From contig WASQ01000143.1 in assembly GCA_009712185.1 (NCBI GenBank), positions 1 to 64,000 of the forward strand: a stretch of DNA of 64,000 nucleotides. Direction: 5' to 3'. A program made the translations under genes and the position numbers. Below the pieces are notes generated by a model. That model saw only the letters and a program-made list of their open reading frames with translations. It had not been told where the DNA came from and ran no database searches. The DNA comes from Telmatospirillum sp. GTDB taxonomy: Bacteria > Pseudomonadota > Alphaproteobacteria > Rhodospirillales > Magnetospirillaceae. Positions 47,291 to 57,870 of this stretch are shown here, in pieces. Positions within the stretch are counted from its first letter, which is position 1, and each line of letters starts with the position of its first letter.

Positions 47291-48793
47291 TCAGCCCAGT
47301 CCGAGGACGTGGCTGACCAGATAGAGACCACCGGCGAACAGCATGGCGCCCAGGAACACGCAGACAGGCAGGGTCAGAACCCAGGCCAGGAGAAGATTGC
47401 GCAACGTGTTCATCTGCAGGCCTGACCGGTTCGCGGCCATGGTTCCGGCCACGCCCGACGACAGGACGTGAGTCGTACTGACCGGCAATCCGTAAACGTC
47501 CGCGGCGGCGATCGTCGACATGGCGACCAATTCGGCGGAGGCGCCCTGGGCGTAGGTCAGATGCGACTTGCCGATCTTCTCGCCGACCGTCACGACAATC
47601 CTTTTCCAGCCGATCATGGTGCCAAGCCCCAGCGCGAGCGCCACGGCGACCTTGACCCACAGGGGGATGAACACCGTAACAGCCTTCAACTGGCCCCGAA
47701 GCCCGTTCAGGATGGGCCTGGCGTCAGCCGGCAGCCGGCTGTCACTCTTGACCAGCCGGGCCACGCTTTCGGAGACAAGGTAAATTCCGCTGCGCAGGCT
47801 CCGCCGGCTGTCCGCGGGAACATCGCGGAAGGATCCCCGATCCGCCAGCGCGTCGGCAATCGTCGTGGTCTCGGCGGCAAGGGCCGCATAGGTCGCGGGC
47901 TCCACCATCCCGGTCCGCAGATAGCGCGACAGCACCTGCGACGGATCCTCGGAGGCGGCGGGGACTGAGGCGGGCTCTCCGGCGGCCAGCGTCGAAAAGA
48001 TCCCCGCGGCGGCGCGCGACTGGCTGGCGATCGCGGCGACGTCCGCCGTGCCGGTCTGGAGGTTGAGGGCGTAGCTGGCCGGCACGATGCCGATGAGGAT
48101 CAGCATGATCAGACCCATGCCCTTCTGCCCGTCATTGGATCCATGTGCGAAGGAAACGCCGGTGCAGGTCAGGATCAGGACGCCGCGAACCCACCAGGGC
48201 GGCGTGCCGTCGCGCGCCGGCTCGCTGTAAAGCTCGGGCGCCTTGATGAGCTGTCGCGCCAGGATCAGCAGAACAGCCGCGCAGACGAAACCGACGACGG
48301 GCGAGACCAGAAGCGCCATCGCGGTGTCCTGCACCTTGGCCCAGTTCACACCTTCGCCGAACGCCCGGTCGGCCGACAGATAGGAATTCATCAACCCCAC
48401 CCCCAGGATCGATCCGATCAGGGTGTGGGAGCTGGAGGCGGGAAGCCCCAGATACCAGGTTCCCAGATTCCAGACGATCGCCGACAACAACAGGGCGAAA
48501 ACCATCGAAAACCCGGCGCCCGATCCGACATTGACGATCAGTTCGACCGGCAACAGGGCCACAATGCCGAAGGCCACGGCCCCCGACGATGTCAGCACGC
48601 CCAGGAAATTCCAGAAGCCCGACCAGACCACGGCCACGGTCGGACGCAGGGAGTGGGTATAGATCACGGTCGCTACGGCATTGGCCGTGTCATGAAAGCC
48701 GTTCACAAATTCGAAACTCAGCGCCAGTACCAGAGCGCCGAACAAAAGGATCAATGTCGGCAGGGCGATACTGCCGTCCAAAACGCCGTCCAT
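47291..48793 (-). CDS. pit: Inorganic phosphate transporter, PiT family
   Basis: 500 aa from ATG 48793. The PiT signature occurs in each half: FEFVNGFHDTANAVATVIYTHSL (N-terminal) and ELVAMSTIAAADVYGLPVSTTHVLSSGVAGTM (C-terminal), plus FAHGSNDGQKGMG in the middle. Ten or more hydrophobic segments flank a soluble loop (about residues 240-350). It takes up phosphate or metal-phosphate using proton motive force. GGGGGAC precedes the chosen start; a longer reading frame adds a cysteine-rich, non-homologous stretch. Confidence 0.93.
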   Translation of the reverse strand: MDGVLDGSIALPTLILLFGALVLALSFEFVNGFHDTANAVATVIYTHSLRPTVAVVWSGFWNFLGVLTSSGAVAFGIVALLPVELIVNVGSGAGFSMVFALLLSAIVWNLGTWYLGLPASSSHTLIGSILGVGLMNSYLSADRAFGEGVNWAKVQDTAMALLVSPVVGFVCAAVLLILARQLIKAPELYSEPARDGTPPWWVRGVLILTCTGVSFAHGSNDGQKGMGLIMLILIGIVPASYALNLQTGTADVAAIASQSRAAAGIFSTLAAGEPASVPAASEDPSQVLSRYLRTGMVEPATYAALAAETTTIADALADRGSFRDVPADSRRSLRSGIYLVSESVARLVKSDSRLPADARPILNGLRGQLKAVTVFIPLWVKVAVALALGLGTMIGWKRIVVTVGEKIGKSHLTYAQGASAELVAMSTIAAADVYGLPVSTTHVLSSGVAGTMAANRSGLQMNTLRNLLLAWVLTLPVCVFLGAMLFAGGLYLVSHVLGLG

Positions 48794-49013
48794 TTGCGAT
48801 AGTCCCCCGATCGTTTGACGAGCGGGCGCAACTTTAGCGCTATGACCTAAGGTCTTTCTCAAGAAACATTCGTGACAATAGAAACAGGGCAGGAAAACCG
48901 CGCCATCCCGACCTGCGCAGATCACAACGAATCCGCCGGAAATCGTGAGACCACCGCGGTCGCCGAGATATCGACGGCAGGCGATCCGCGCCCGCCTCGC
49001 GATCCTCTGTCTT
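48794..49013. other. pit upstream region
   Basis: 220 nt between copA (ending at 49014) and pit, both on the minus strand. It should hold the pit promoter; no clear box, Pho-box-like repeat or terminator was identified. Confidence 0.3.
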
Positions 49014-51242
49014 TCAGGGCCGCCAGCGCCGCAGCATCAGACTGGACGTCACCACGCTGACGGAGGAAAAGGCCATGGCCGCGCCGGCCAGAGCCGGACT
49101 GAGAAGACCGAAGGCGGCCAAAGGCAGGGCGACCACATTGTAAATGAACGCCCAGAACAGGTTCTGACGGATTTTCCGGCAGGTTGCGCGCGAAACCGAC
49201 AGCGCTGCCGGCAACAAGCCGGGATCGCCCCGCATCAAGGTAATTCCCGCGCTGTGCATGGCGACATCGGTACCGGTTCCCATGGCAATGCCGATGTCAG
49301 CCGCGGCCAACGCGGGGGCGTCATTGACACCGTCGCCGACCATCGCCACAACGGCCCCCTCGGCCTTCAGCGAGGACACCACCCCGGCCTTGTCGGCGGG
49401 CAACAGTTCCGCCCGCACCTCATCGACACCGATAGCGTCCGCGACCATGCGCGCCGTCCGCCGGTTATCGCCAGTCAGCATCACGGTCCGCACCCCGATG
49501 GCGCGAAGGCCCGCCACGGCCTCCTGGGCTCCGGCTTTGACCGGATCCGCCACCGCGATCAGTCCCAGAGCCTGCTGCCCCTCGGCGACCCACATCACCG
49601 TCCGCCCCGCCCCTTCGAGATCGGCGGCGCGCTCATCCAGGCCGGCCAGATCGATTCCCATTTCGATCAGCATTTTCTGGTTACCGATGACCAGCGTTCG
49701 CCCATCGACCGTGGCTTGCAGCCCGCGCCCCGGCAAAGCGCGGAACCGGGTCGGCCGGTGCAAAGGCATGGCTCCGGCGGCGGCGATCACCGCGCGCGCC
49801 AGGGGATGCTCGCTTCCCTGCTGCGCGGACGCGGCGATGGACAGCAGCCTCGCGGTATCGCCATCGGCGGCAAAGACATCGCTGACCGATGGCCGCCCCT
49901 CGGTCACGGTCCCCGTCTTGTCAAGGACGACGACGGCGACACGGTGTGCCAGTTCCAGCGCTTCGGCATCCTTGACCAGAATTCCCCGACGGGCGGCAAG
50001 CCCGGTCCCCACCATGATAGCGGTCGGGGTCGCCAACCCGAGCGCGCAGGGACAGGCGATGACGAGCACCGATACGGCGGGGACCACCGCCGCCAGCGCA
50101 TCGCCACCGGTCAGCCACCAGCCCGCGAAAGTCAGGGCCGCCAGCAGAACGACGACCGGGACGAAGATCGCGGCAACGCGGTCGACCAGACGCTGAACCG
50201 GCGCCTTGCTGGATTGGGCGCCCTCGACCAGCCGGATGATTCGCGCCACGGTCGCCTCGGCCCCGACGGCCGTGGTCCTGACCCGAAGCAGGCCGTCACC
50301 ATTGATGGCGCCACCGATCACCGGATCGCCCCGGCGCTTCTCGACAGGCAGGCTTTCTCCGGTCAGGAGGGACTCATCCATCTGGCTCTCGCCTTCCTCG
50401 ACACTCCCGTCGACCGGCACCCGCTCTCCCGGCCGGACCAGCACGATCTCTCCGACGCGGACATCGGCGGCCGGAACACGGCAGGGCCGGCCGTCGCGCT
50501 CGACGGTCGCCTCTTCGGGACGCAACGACATCAGGGCCCGGATCGCCGACGCGGCACTTCGCTTGGCCCTGCTTTCGAGCCATTTACCAAGGAGAACCAG
50601 CGTGATCACCACCGCGGACGCTTCGAAATACAACGCCGGATCGCCGCCCCCCGATCCCGGTGCCAGCAATCGCCAAAGCGACAACCCGAAGGCCGCGCTG
50701 GTCCCCAACGCCACCAGAAGATCCATATTGCCGGCACCGCTGCGCACGGATTTCAGAGCGCCGGCATAAAAGCGCCCGCCGATCACGAATTGGACCGGCG
50801 CCGCCAGCGCCAGCTGAAGAAGGGGCGACAATACCATGCCGCGATGGCCGATCAGCAGTTCCAGGCCCATTTGGAGGATCAGAGGGGCGGTCAGGACCGC
50901 CGACAGAGCGACCAACAGGAGGTCGTGCCGCGCCGCCGCGTCGCGGCGCAGCTCCTCCTCTCCGGTGGGCCCCGACGCGACCGCCAGCGATGCGCCGAAT
51001 CCGGCTTTCTCGATGGCGGCGACCAATTGCGGCGGCGACACCCTGCCGGGATCGATCCCGACGCGGGCCCGTTCCGTCGCCAGATTGACGGCGGCACTTT
51101 CCACACCGGGAACGCGGGACAACACCTTCTCGACACGGGCCGAACAGGCGGCGCATGTCATTCCGGTGACGACGAGGTCGACGGTCGCGGCCGGGACTGG
51201 CGCGCCACTGTCGGATTGGGGCAGGACAAGGGTATCGCTCAT
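49014..51242 (-). CDS. copA: Cu(I)-exporting P1B-type ATPase
   Basis: 742 aa from ATG 51242 (a TTG nine codons earlier is possible). One N-terminal HMA domain (GMTCAAC, about residues 28-34), membrane helices, TGES phosphatase loop ([11 protein letters not shown]), the CPC metal site in [15 protein letters not shown] (about 395-405), phosphorylation motif DKTGTVTEG, the HP motif SEHPLA, and [10 protein letters not shown]. It pumps Cu(I) from the cytoplasm. It has one HMA domain rather than two; the separate CopZ may compensate. Confidence 0.95.
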   Translation of the reverse strand: MSDTLVLPQSDSGAPVPAATVDLVVTGMTCAACSARVEKVLSRVPGVESAAVNLATERARVGIDPGRVSPPQLVAAIEKAGFGASLAVASGPTGEEELRRDAAARHDLLLVALSAVLTAPLILQMGLELLIGHRGMVLSPLLQLALAAPVQFVIGGRFYAGALKSVRSGAGNMDLLVALGTSAAFGLSLWRLLAPGSGGGDPALYFEASAVVITLVLLGKWLESRAKRSAASAIRALMSLRPEEATVERDGRPCRVPAADVRVGEIVLVRPGERVPVDGSVEEGESQMDESLLTGESLPVEKRRGDPVIGGAINGDGLLRVRTTAVGAEATVARIIRLVEGAQSSKAPVQRLVDRVAAIFVPVVVLLAALTFAGWWLTGGDALAAVVPAVSVLVIACPCALGLATPTAIMVGTGLAARRGILVKDAEALELAHRVAVVVLDKTGTVTEGRPSVSDVFAADGDTARLLSIAASAQQGSEHPLARAVIAAAGAMPLHRPTRFRALPGRGLQATVDGRTLVIGNQKMLIEMGIDLAGLDERAADLEGAGRTVMWVAEGQQALGLIAVADPVKAGAQEAVAGLRAIGVRTVMLTGDNRRTARMVADAIGVDEVRAELLPADKAGVVSSLKAEGAVVAMVGDGVNDAPALAAADIGIAMGTGTDVAMHSAGITLMRGDPGLLPAALSVSRATCRKIRQNLFWAFIYNVVALPLAAFGLLSPALAGAAMAFSSVSVVTSSLMLRRWRP

Positions 51243-51444
51243 ACCGAAGAATGTGATGTGGCGGTGCAATGCGCGTCAAGCGCGCGCCTGTGACAATTGA
51301 CGACAGCGTCTTTTTCGCAACACCCGCGGGGAGCGCCCCTGCCCCGTTTGCAAAGCCCGACGATTCCGGCCGGAGATGCCGGATTTCGGGAGTGGGACGC
51401 GCCTCGGAGGCCCTTGAAAAAACAGCAGCGGGTCCGGCGTCGGG

Positions 51445-52026
51445 TCACTCCACGGCGATATGAAAAACCGCCCAGACCAGACCGGAGTCCGTGTCCGGAT
51501 CCTGGTCGGGCAATGTTCCCTTGGGGCAGACCAGCCACGCGGGCCCCCGCCCTCCCAACCCCAGCCGTTGCCCGTCGGCCTCGACGGCCAGGATCACATC
51601 GGACCGCGCCGCCACCTCCGCCGGAATCTGGACACCATAGCCGTCCAGCGCCCGGACCGTCACCGACCGCCCGGTCGCGCCCGCCGCGGCCAGGACCTCC
51701 CCCAGGGTGGGGCCGCGAAAGACGATGGCCTTGGGCCAGTTGGGATAACGCAAAACGATCCGGTGCATTCCGAGACGTCTGAGATCATCGCGGGAAAAGG
51801 CGTGCGCCCGGTCGAAAGACAGATTGAGATGGGCGAAATAGCCGTCCTGGAAGGACTCGAACGGCGGCCGGTTGGGCCGCGTGACGGATCCCGTCACCGT
51901 CACCACAGCGTCCCCCCGCTTATCCGGCGCCGCGGCGGAGGCGCCGGCACCGATCGCCAGAAAAAGCAAAACCCCCAGCACCGCCCCCGGCAGTCCAGCC
52001 GCCCATGACCGCTGTTTTTCACCCAT
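51445..52026 (-). CDS. Small exported protein with an oxidoreductase molybdopterin-binding fold
   Basis: 193 aa. Signal peptide (MGEKQRSWAAG with hydrophobic core, cleavage near ASAAA), then a short sulfite-oxidase-like domain: TLGEVLAAAGATGRSVTVRALDGYGVQIPA and LGGRGPAWLVCPKG. It is much shorter than true molybdenum oxidoreductases and probably lacks a full cofactor site, so an enzyme activity should not be assumed; a sensor or accessory role is possible. ATG 52026 is preceded by GGAGG. Located 35 nt after dctA on the same strand. Confidence 0.7.
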   Translation of the reverse strand: MGEKQRSWAAGLPGAVLGVLLFLAIGAGASAAAPDKRGDAVVTVTGSVTRPNRPPFESFQDGYFAHLNLSFDRAHAFSRDDLRRLGMHRIVLRYPNWPKAIVFRGPTLGEVLAAAGATGRSVTVRALDGYGVQIPAEVAARSDVILAVEADGQRLGLGGRGPAWLVCPKGTLPDQDPDTDSGLVWAVFHIAVE

Positions 52027-52061
52027 CACCGGATAAACCTCCGCCTCTTTCCCACCAGGCT

Positions 52062-53339
52062 TTACGCCGCCGTCCTTTCCGTGGCCGCTCCCTCCGCCAG
52101 TTCGCGCCGGAGCGTCGCGGTGTCCAGTTCGCCCTCCCATTTCGAGACGACGATGGCGGCGACGCCATTGCCGACAAAATTGGTGAGCGCCCGGGCCTCC
52201 GACATGAAACGGTCGATCCCCAGGATCAGCGCCAGTCCCGCCACCGGGATCGAGGGCACCACAGCCAATGTGGCGGCCAGGGTCACAAAACCGGCGCCCG
52301 TGACCCCGGACGCGCCCTTCGAGGTCAGCATGGCCACCCCGAGGATCGTCAACTGCTGCCCGATCGAAAGTTCGATATCGAGCGCCTGAGCGACGAACAG
52401 GGACGCCATGGTGAGGTAGATGTTGGTGCCGTCCAGATTGAAGGAGTAGCCGGATGGAACGACCAGCCCGACCACCGACTTGGAACAGCCCAGTTGTTCA
52501 AGCTTCCGCATCAGCGGCACCAGGGCCGATTCCGACGACGAGGTCCCGAGGACTGTCAGAAGCTCCTCCTTGATGTAGGCGATGAAACGAAGGATCGAGA
52601 ATCCGGTGAACGCCGCGATCAAGCCCAACACCACCAGCACGAACAGAAGGCAGGTGAGATAGAAACTGCCCATCACCGCCGCCAGCGGCATCAGGGCCTT
52701 GATGCCATATTTCCCGATGGTGAAGGCCATGGCGCCGCCGGCCCCGAACGGAGCCAGTTTCATCACCGTGTTCATCATCGCGAAAAAGATGTGGGAGCAT
52801 TCCTCAATGAAGCCATGCACCTGACGGCCGGCCTGCCCCATGTGGGTCATGGCATAGCCGAACAGGACCGCGATCAACAGAACCTGCAGGAGATCGCCGC
52901 CGCCCGTGAAAGCGTCGACCAGTGTCTTCGGAATGATATGGAGGATGAAATCCACGGCGCTCTGGTCATGGGCGGCCTTGGCATAGCCGGCAACCGCCTT
53001 GGCGTCGAGCGAGGCCGGATCGACGTGGAATCCGTCGCCGGGACGCAGCACATTCATCACCACAAGACCGATGAACAGCGCGAAGGTCGACACCACCTCA
53101 AAATAAAGCAAAGCCTTGCCGCCGACCCGCCCCACCTTTTTCATGTCTCCGGCGCCGGCGATGCCGAGGACCACGGTACAGAAGATCACCGGACCGATCA
53201 GCATTTTGACAAGGCTGATAAAGCCGTCCCCCAGCGGCTTCAGGCTGACGGCGGTTTCCGGTGCGATAAAGCCCAGCGTGGCGCCGGCAACGATGGCGAC
53301 GAGAACCCAGAAATAAAGATGCCCCCAGAAGCGTTTCAT
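52062..53339 (-). CDS. dctA: C4-dicarboxylate:cation symporter DctA
   Basis: 425 aa DAACS-family carrier for succinate, fumarate and malate. Family signatures: [19 protein letters not shown], the serine-rich reentrant loop [14 protein letters not shown], the [18 protein letters not shown] substrate site, and [13 protein letters not shown]. It lies 183 nt after the malic enzyme on the same strand, giving an uptake-and-decarboxylation pair for growth on C4 acids. Confidence 0.96.
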   Translation of the reverse strand: MKRFWGHLYFWVLVAIVAGATLGFIAPETAVSLKPLGDGFISLVKMLIGPVIFCTVVLGIAGAGDMKKVGRVGGKALLYFEVVSTFALFIGLVVMNVLRPGDGFHVDPASLDAKAVAGYAKAAHDQSAVDFILHIIPKTLVDAFTGGGDLLQVLLIAVLFGYAMTHMGQAGRQVHGFIEECSHIFFAMMNTVMKLAPFGAGGAMAFTIGKYGIKALMPLAAVMGSFYLTCLLFVLVVLGLIAAFTGFSILRFIAYIKEELLTVLGTSSSESALVPLMRKLEQLGCSKSVVGLVVPSGYSFNLDGTNIYLTMASLFVAQALDIELSIGQQLTILGVAMLTSKGASGVTGAGFVTLAATLAVVPSIPVAGLALILGIDRFMSEARALTNFVGNGVAAIVVSKWEGELDTATLRRELAEGAATERTAA

Positions 53340-53484
53340 CCCGATAGTCCCCTTCTTTGTGCGATCAGAAGTTTAATCGCGCATAGATGGTCATTCGGAC
53401 ATGACTTGGCCAGACTGAGGGCGACTGAAAATTACGGGTATTCGGGCCGAAGCGACAAATTCTCTCGTACAGGACCGCTCCGAC

Positions 53485-53509
53485 GGACGGGACCGGCCGG
53501 ATCCCGTCC
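53485..53509 (-). other. Hairpin after maeA
   Basis: GGACGGGA (53485-53492) pairs with TCCCGTCC (53502-53509), within 40 nt of the maeA stop and upstream of dctA. No T-run follows on the minus strand, so expression of dctA from the same transcript remains possible. Confidence 0.4.
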
Positions 53510-53522
53510 ATCGGGTTCCCTG

Positions 53523-55148
53523 TCAATAGCAGGGGTCGTAGACATGCTCCTGCACCAGGGACAGCAGGTTTTCCGGGCGCGATTTGGATGCGACGCCCTG
53601 GCGGAACGCAACCTCCGCAACCGCCACCGCAATGCGGGCCGACACGTCGCGCGTGTTGGAAAGCGGCGGATAGAGGCTGCCCTGGGCCAGATCTGCCTCC
53701 GTCACCTGGGCCGCCAGAGTGTCCGCGGCGGCGAGGAACATCTCCGTGGTGATCCGGGTCGCCCCGCAGGCGATGGCCCCCAGTCCCAGTCCCGGGAAAA
53801 TGTAGGAGTTGTTGCCCTGACGCGGAACCAGGGTCGTCCCGTTGATGGTCACCGGGGCGAAGGGACTGCCGCAGGCGAACAGCGCACGGCCGTCGGTTCC
53901 GGCATAGGCCTGCTCCGCCGTGCATTCGGACTTCGACGTCGGATTGGACAGCGCGAAGACGATCGGCTGCCGGTTGAGATCGGCCATCGCGCGCAGAACG
54001 TCGGGGGTGAAGGCACCGCCGACGGCGGCCACCCCGATGATCGCGGTCGGCTTCAGGGCCTTGAGAGCCGACAGGAAGTCGCCGACGGGCGCGTGATCAT
54101 GGGCGTAAGGGAGCTTCTGATGCGCCAGCCCCTCGCGGGACTTGACCACCAGCCCCTTGGAATCGACCAGCCAGCAGCGGCTCCGGGCCAGGGCGGGATC
54201 GATACCCTTGGCAACCATCGCGGCCACGATCAGATCGGCAATCCCGGTCGCGGCTTCGCCGGCCCCCAGGAAGAGGAAGGTCTCGTCGGCCAGCGTGGTC
54301 CCCTTGACCTTCAGCGCCGACAGCAATCCCGCCAGGGCGACGGAGGCCGTGCTCTGGATATCGTCGTTGAAGGTGCAGATCCGGTCGCGGTATTTCTCGA
54401 GCAGGCGGAACGCATTGTGGTTGGCGAAATCCTCGAACTGAATGATGACGTCGGGGAACACCTCGCGCGCCGCCTGAATGAACTCGTCGATGAAATCGTC
54501 GTACTCGGCCCCGGTCACGCGGCGGCGGCGCAGACCGACATAATAGGGATCGTTCAGCAGGGTTTCGTTGTTGGTGCCGACGTCCAGCGTGATCGGCAGA
54601 CAGATCGCCGGATCGACACCCGCGCAGGCCGTATAAAGCGACAATTTTCCGACGGGAATGCCCATTCCGTTGGCGCCGAGATCGCCCAGGCCCAGGATCC
54701 GCTCGCCGTCGGTGACGACGATGATCTCGGCCTTGCGCGGCCAGTTGCGAAGGATCTCGGCAATGTGGCCGCGGTCGTTGATCGACAGGAACATGCCCCG
54801 GGGCCGCTGGAAGATGTGGCCGAACCGCTGGCAGGCCAGCCCGACCGTCGGGGTGTAGATCAAGGGCATGATCTCGTCGACATTGTCGCAGACAACCCGG
54901 AAGAACAGGGCCTCGTTGCGGTCGCGCAACGCGTTCAGGGCGACAAACTGCTCCAGCGGATCGGCCAGATTGCGCAGGTTCTGGAGGAAGCGGGCCATCT
55001 GCTCCTCCTGCGTATGAATATGCGGCGGCAGCAGCCCGCGCAGGCCGTAAGCGTCCCGCTCAACCTCCGAAAAAGCTGTTCCCTTATTGTGCAGCGGGTC
55101 GTAAAGCAGTGCCAACCCGTGCGGAAGGGGGTCGTGCTTCGGTTTCAT
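53523..55148 (-). CDS. maeA: NAD-dependent malic enzyme
   Basis: 541 aa, matching the MaeA/SfcA branch. It oxidatively decarboxylates L-malate to pyruvate. Motifs: YTPTVGLACQRFG, VVTDGERILGLGDLGANGMGIP, DVGTNNETLLNDPYYVGLR, FEDFANHNAFRLL, FNDDIQSTASVALAG and the dinucleotide fold FLFLGAGEAATGIA. ATG 55148 is preceded by GAGGGCAGAC; longer frames start in the divergent promoter region. Together with dctA it links C4-acid uptake to the pyruvate pool used by PDH. Confidence 0.95.
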   Translation of the reverse strand: MKPKHDPLPHGLALLYDPLHNKGTAFSEVERDAYGLRGLLPPHIHTQEEQMARFLQNLRNLADPLEQFVALNALRDRNEALFFRVVCDNVDEIMPLIYTPTVGLACQRFGHIFQRPRGMFLSINDRGHIAEILRNWPRKAEIIVVTDGERILGLGDLGANGMGIPVGKLSLYTACAGVDPAICLPITLDVGTNNETLLNDPYYVGLRRRRVTGAEYDDFIDEFIQAAREVFPDVIIQFEDFANHNAFRLLEKYRDRICTFNDDIQSTASVALAGLLSALKVKGTTLADETFLFLGAGEAATGIADLIVAAMVAKGIDPALARSRCWLVDSKGLVVKSREGLAHQKLPYAHDHAPVGDFLSALKALKPTAIIGVAAVGGAFTPDVLRAMADLNRQPIVFALSNPTSKSECTAEQAYAGTDGRALFACGSPFAPVTINGTTLVPRQGNNSYIFPGLGLGAIACGATRITTEMFLAAADTLAAQVTEADLAQGSLYPPLSNTRDVSARIAVAVAEVAFRQGVASKSRPENLLSLVQEHVYDPCY

Positions 55149-55329
55149 GTCTGCCCTCGTTTTTTGAATCATTATGATCTTTGGCCGGCACCGGATATGC
55201 CATAAGGTTGCAAAACCGCGAGCCTGCCGCACTAATACCCCCATCGTATGCGGGATGGAAGCTCGTGATGCCGGCAACGCCGTCCCTGCGCGGAAGCCGG
55301 CAACCGCCCGGCGTAACAGGGGGAAGACA

Positions 55330-55389
55330 GCGGCTCCCGGGAACGCTACTCTGCTCCATCCGGAGCTCCCCGTTCCCGTGGGGAGCCGC
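55330..55389 (+). promoter_or_regulatory. Long leader hairpin upstream of trpG
   Basis: GCGGCTCCC (55330-55338) pairs with GGGAGCCGC (55381-55389), and GGGAACG (55339-55345) with CGTTCCC (55371-55377), with a three-base bulge and an inner CTCC/GGAG loop. It is in the maeA-trpG divergent gap; a small GGCTG-TTA-CAGCC hairpin follows. No T-run and no Trp-rich leader peptide were found, so a classical trp attenuator is not supported. Confidence 0.4.
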
Positions 55390-55447
55390 CATCGCAGTCC
55401 CGGCGGAAACCCCGGCTGTTACAGCCACAGCTCTTTAAGGTGCCCTC

Positions 55448-56041
55448 GTGTTCGTCCTCATCGATAACTATGACAGCTTTACCTACAACCTTTGGCATTA
55501 TCTTGGGGAACTGGGCGCCGACGTCACGGTTGTGCGCAACGATGCCAGAACGGTTGACGAGATCATGGCCATGGCGCCCGAGGGGATCATCCTTTCACCC
55601 GGACCGTGCGACCCCGATCGCGCCGGTGTCTGCCTCGAACTGATTGCCCGCGCCACCGGGCGCCTGCCGGTTCTGGGTGTTTGCCTGGGGCATCAGGCGA
55701 TCGGCCAGTCCTTCGGCGGCCGGGTGATCCGCGCGCCGCAGCCGGTCCATGGCAAGACATCGGCCATCCATCACGACGGAACGGGACTGTTCCGCGGAAT
55801 ACCCTCGCCCTTCCAGGCGACGCGCTATCATTCCCTGGTGGTCGAACGCGCGGCATTGCCGGATTGCCTCGAGGTCAACGCCTGGACCGATGACGGCCTG
55901 GTGATGGGGTTGAACCACCGGATGTTCGATATCATGGGGGTCCAGTTCCATCCGGAAAGCATCGCGTCGGAACATGGGCACAGGATGCTGGGCAATTTCC
56001 TCGCGATCGCCCGCCGCCAGTCGGGAGCCGCCGCGCAATGA
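55448..56041 (+). CDS. trpG: Anthranilate synthase component II (glutamine amidotransferase)
   Basis: 197 aa. Class I amidotransferase that supplies ammonia to TrpE: oxyanion segment LSPGPCDP, nucleophile motif GVCLGHQAIGQ, and His-Glu in GVQFHPESIAS. It starts with GTG at 55448 after TTTAAGGTG. It overlaps trpD by the ATGA arrangement. PabA is the close alternative, but trpD and trpC follow directly. Confidence 0.95.
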   Translation: MFVLIDNYDSFTYNLWHYLGELGADVTVVRNDARTVDEIMAMAPEGIILSPGPCDPDRAGVCLELIARATGRLPVLGVCLGHQAIGQSFGGRVIRAPQPVHGKTSAIHHDGTGLFRGIPSPFQATRYHSLVVERAALPDCLEVNAWTDDGLVMGLNHRMFDIMGVQFHPESIASEHGHRMLGNFLAIARRQSGAAAQ

Positions 56042-57072
56042 CCCGTGCCGATATGATGAAATCCCTGCTGGCGAGGGTAGCGGCGGGAGAATGCCTGACC
56101 GAGGAGGACAGCGCCCGCGCCTTCGATGTGATCATGTCGGGCGACGCCACCCCCGCCCAGATCGGCGGGTTCCTGATGGCCCTGCGGGTCAGGGGGGAAA
56201 CGGTCGCGGAAATCACCGGGGCCGCCCGCGTGATGAGGGCCAAGGCCCAGTCGGTGGACGCGCCGCCCGGCGCCATCGACACCTGTGGAACCGGCGGCGA
56301 CGCTTCGGGCACCTACAACATCTCGACCGCGGCCGCCCTGGTCGTGGCCGGAGCCGGGGTGCCGGTCGCCAAACACGGTAATCGCGCCCTGTCGTCAAAG
56401 TCGGGATCCGCCGATGTGCTGGCGGCGCTTGGCGTGAAGATCGACGCCGACCCGGCTTTGGTTCACGAAAGCCTGTGGCAGAACCACATCGGGTTCCTGA
56501 TGGCGCCACGCCATCACGCGGCGATGCGCCATGTGGCCGGCGCCCGGGTCGAGCTCGGAACGCGGACCCTGTTCAATCTCTTAGGGCCGCTTGCCAACCC
56601 GGCGAACACCCGCCGTCAGATCGTGGGAGTGTTCGCGGAGCACTGGATCGGTCCGCTGGCCGAGGTTCTGGGACGCCTTGGTGCGGAAAAAGCCTGGGTG
56701 GTGCACGGGTCCGACGGCCTCGATGAATTGACCACGACGGGCGACAGCCTGGTCGCCGAATGGCATCAGGGGCGGGTCCGGCAGTTCTCGGTCTCACCCG
56801 CCGATCTCGGCCTGCCTCTGGCGACACCCGCCGACCTCAAGGGAGGCGACGCCGACGCCAATGCGGAGGCGCTGCGCGGGCTCCTCGCGGGTGAGGACGG
56901 ACCCTACCGGCATATCGTCCTGTTGAACGCGGCCGCCGCCCTTGTGGTCGCCGACGCGGCGGAGGATCTGCCCGCAGGCCTGGCGCTGGCGCGCCGCTCG
57001 CTCGACACCGGCCTTGCCCGCGCGACACTCGACCGTCTGATCGCCATCACCAACAGGACCACGGCGCCATGA
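56038..57072 (+). CDS. trpD: Anthranilate phosphoribosyltransferase
   Basis: 344 aa. It transfers phosphoribose from PRPP to anthranilate. Motifs: [22 protein letters not shown] loop, [21 protein letters not shown], and [13 protein letters not shown]. Start and stop overlap trpG and trpC by four bases each, so trpGDC is translationally coupled. Confidence 0.97.
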   Translation: MTRADMMKSLLARVAAGECLTEEDSARAFDVIMSGDATPAQIGGFLMALRVRGETVAEITGAARVMRAKAQSVDAPPGAIDTCGTGGDASGTYNISTAAALVVAGAGVPVAKHGNRALSSKSGSADVLAALGVKIDADPALVHESLWQNHIGFLMAPRHHAAMRHVAGARVELGTRTLFNLLGPLANPANTRRQIVGVFAEHWIGPLAEVLGRLGAEKAWVVHGSDGLDELTTTGDSLVAEWHQGRVRQFSVSPADLGLPLATPADLKGGDADANAEALRGLLAGEDGPYRHIVLLNAAAALVVADAAEDLPAGLALARRSLDTGLARATLDRLIAITNRTTAP

Positions 57073-57869
57073 GCGATATTCTGGACAGAATCTGTGCCGA
57101 CAAGCGCCGGACCGTTGCCGATCGGAAATCCCGCGTCACCCTGGCCGACCTCGAACGCCGGGCGGCCCGCCAAAGCGCTCCGCGCGGCTTTGCCCGCGCG
57201 CTTGCCCGGGCCGCGCGGGACGGCTACGGCCTGATCGCCGAGATCAAAAAGGCGTCGCCGTCGGCCGGCCTGATCCGGCCGGACTTCGATCCGCCGGCCC
57301 TTGCGCGGGCCTATGTCGACGGCGGGGCGGCCTGCCTCTCCGTGCTGACCGACACACCTTATTTTCAGGGCGAGGACCCGTTCCTGGACGCCGTCCGCGA
57401 GGCCGTCTCCATTCCCGTCCTGCGCAAGGACTTCATGGTCGATCCCTGGCAGATCGCGGAATCACGGGCGCTGGGCGCCGATTGCGTGCTGCTGATCATG
57501 GCCTGCCTCGATGACGGACTGGCGGCCGAAATGGAGGACAGTGCCAAAAGTTTCGGGATGGATGTGCTGATCGAAGTTCATGACGAGGCGGAATTCGAGC
57601 GGGCGTTGCGCCTGACATCGCCCCTGATCGGCGTCAATAACCGCAATCTGAAAACGATGAAGACCGATATCGCCACGACCGAACGGCTGGCGGCGCTGCT
57701 GCCGTCCGGCCGGGTTCTGGTGGCGGAAAGCGGTCTCAAGACCCCGGCCGATCTCGCCCGCATGGCCCGGGCCGGCGCCCGCCGCTTCCTGATCGGGGAA
57801 AGCCTGATGCGCCAGGATGACGGCACGGCGGCGACGCGGACGTTGCTGGCAATCCCGGAGGGGCGCTGA
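57069..57869 (+). CDS. trpC: Indole-3-glycerol phosphate synthase
   Basis: 266 aa TIM barrel that closes the indole ring of CdRP. Motifs: [68 protein letters not shown] and [12 protein letters not shown]. Fourth step of the pathway in the trpGDC-moaC cluster. Confidence 0.97.
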   Translation: MSDILDRICADKRRTVADRKSRVTLADLERRAARQSAPRGFARALARAARDGYGLIAEIKKASPSAGLIRPDFDPPALARAYVDGGAACLSVLTDTPYFQGEDPFLDAVREAVSIPVLRKDFMVDPWQIAESRALGADCVLLIMACLDDGLAAEMEDSAKSFGMDVLIEVHDEAEFERALRLTSPLIGVNNRNLKTMKTDIATTERLAALLPSGRVLVAESGLKTPADLARMARAGARRFLIGESLMRQDDGTAATRTLLAIPEGR

Positions 57870-57870
57870 C

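Noticed and set aside
48945-51293. Plus-strand frame of 782 codons opposite copA
   Set aside because: Antisense shadow; CopA motifs are unambiguous on the other strand.
52005-55205. Plus-strand frame of 1066 codons across dctA and maeA
   Set aside because: Antisense to two well-supported genes; translation is low-complexity Arg/Gly/Asp/His-rich, as expected for the opposite strand of GC-rich coding DNA.
55330-55447. Classical tryptophan attenuator before trpG
   Set aside because: No leader peptide with Trp codons and no terminator T-run.
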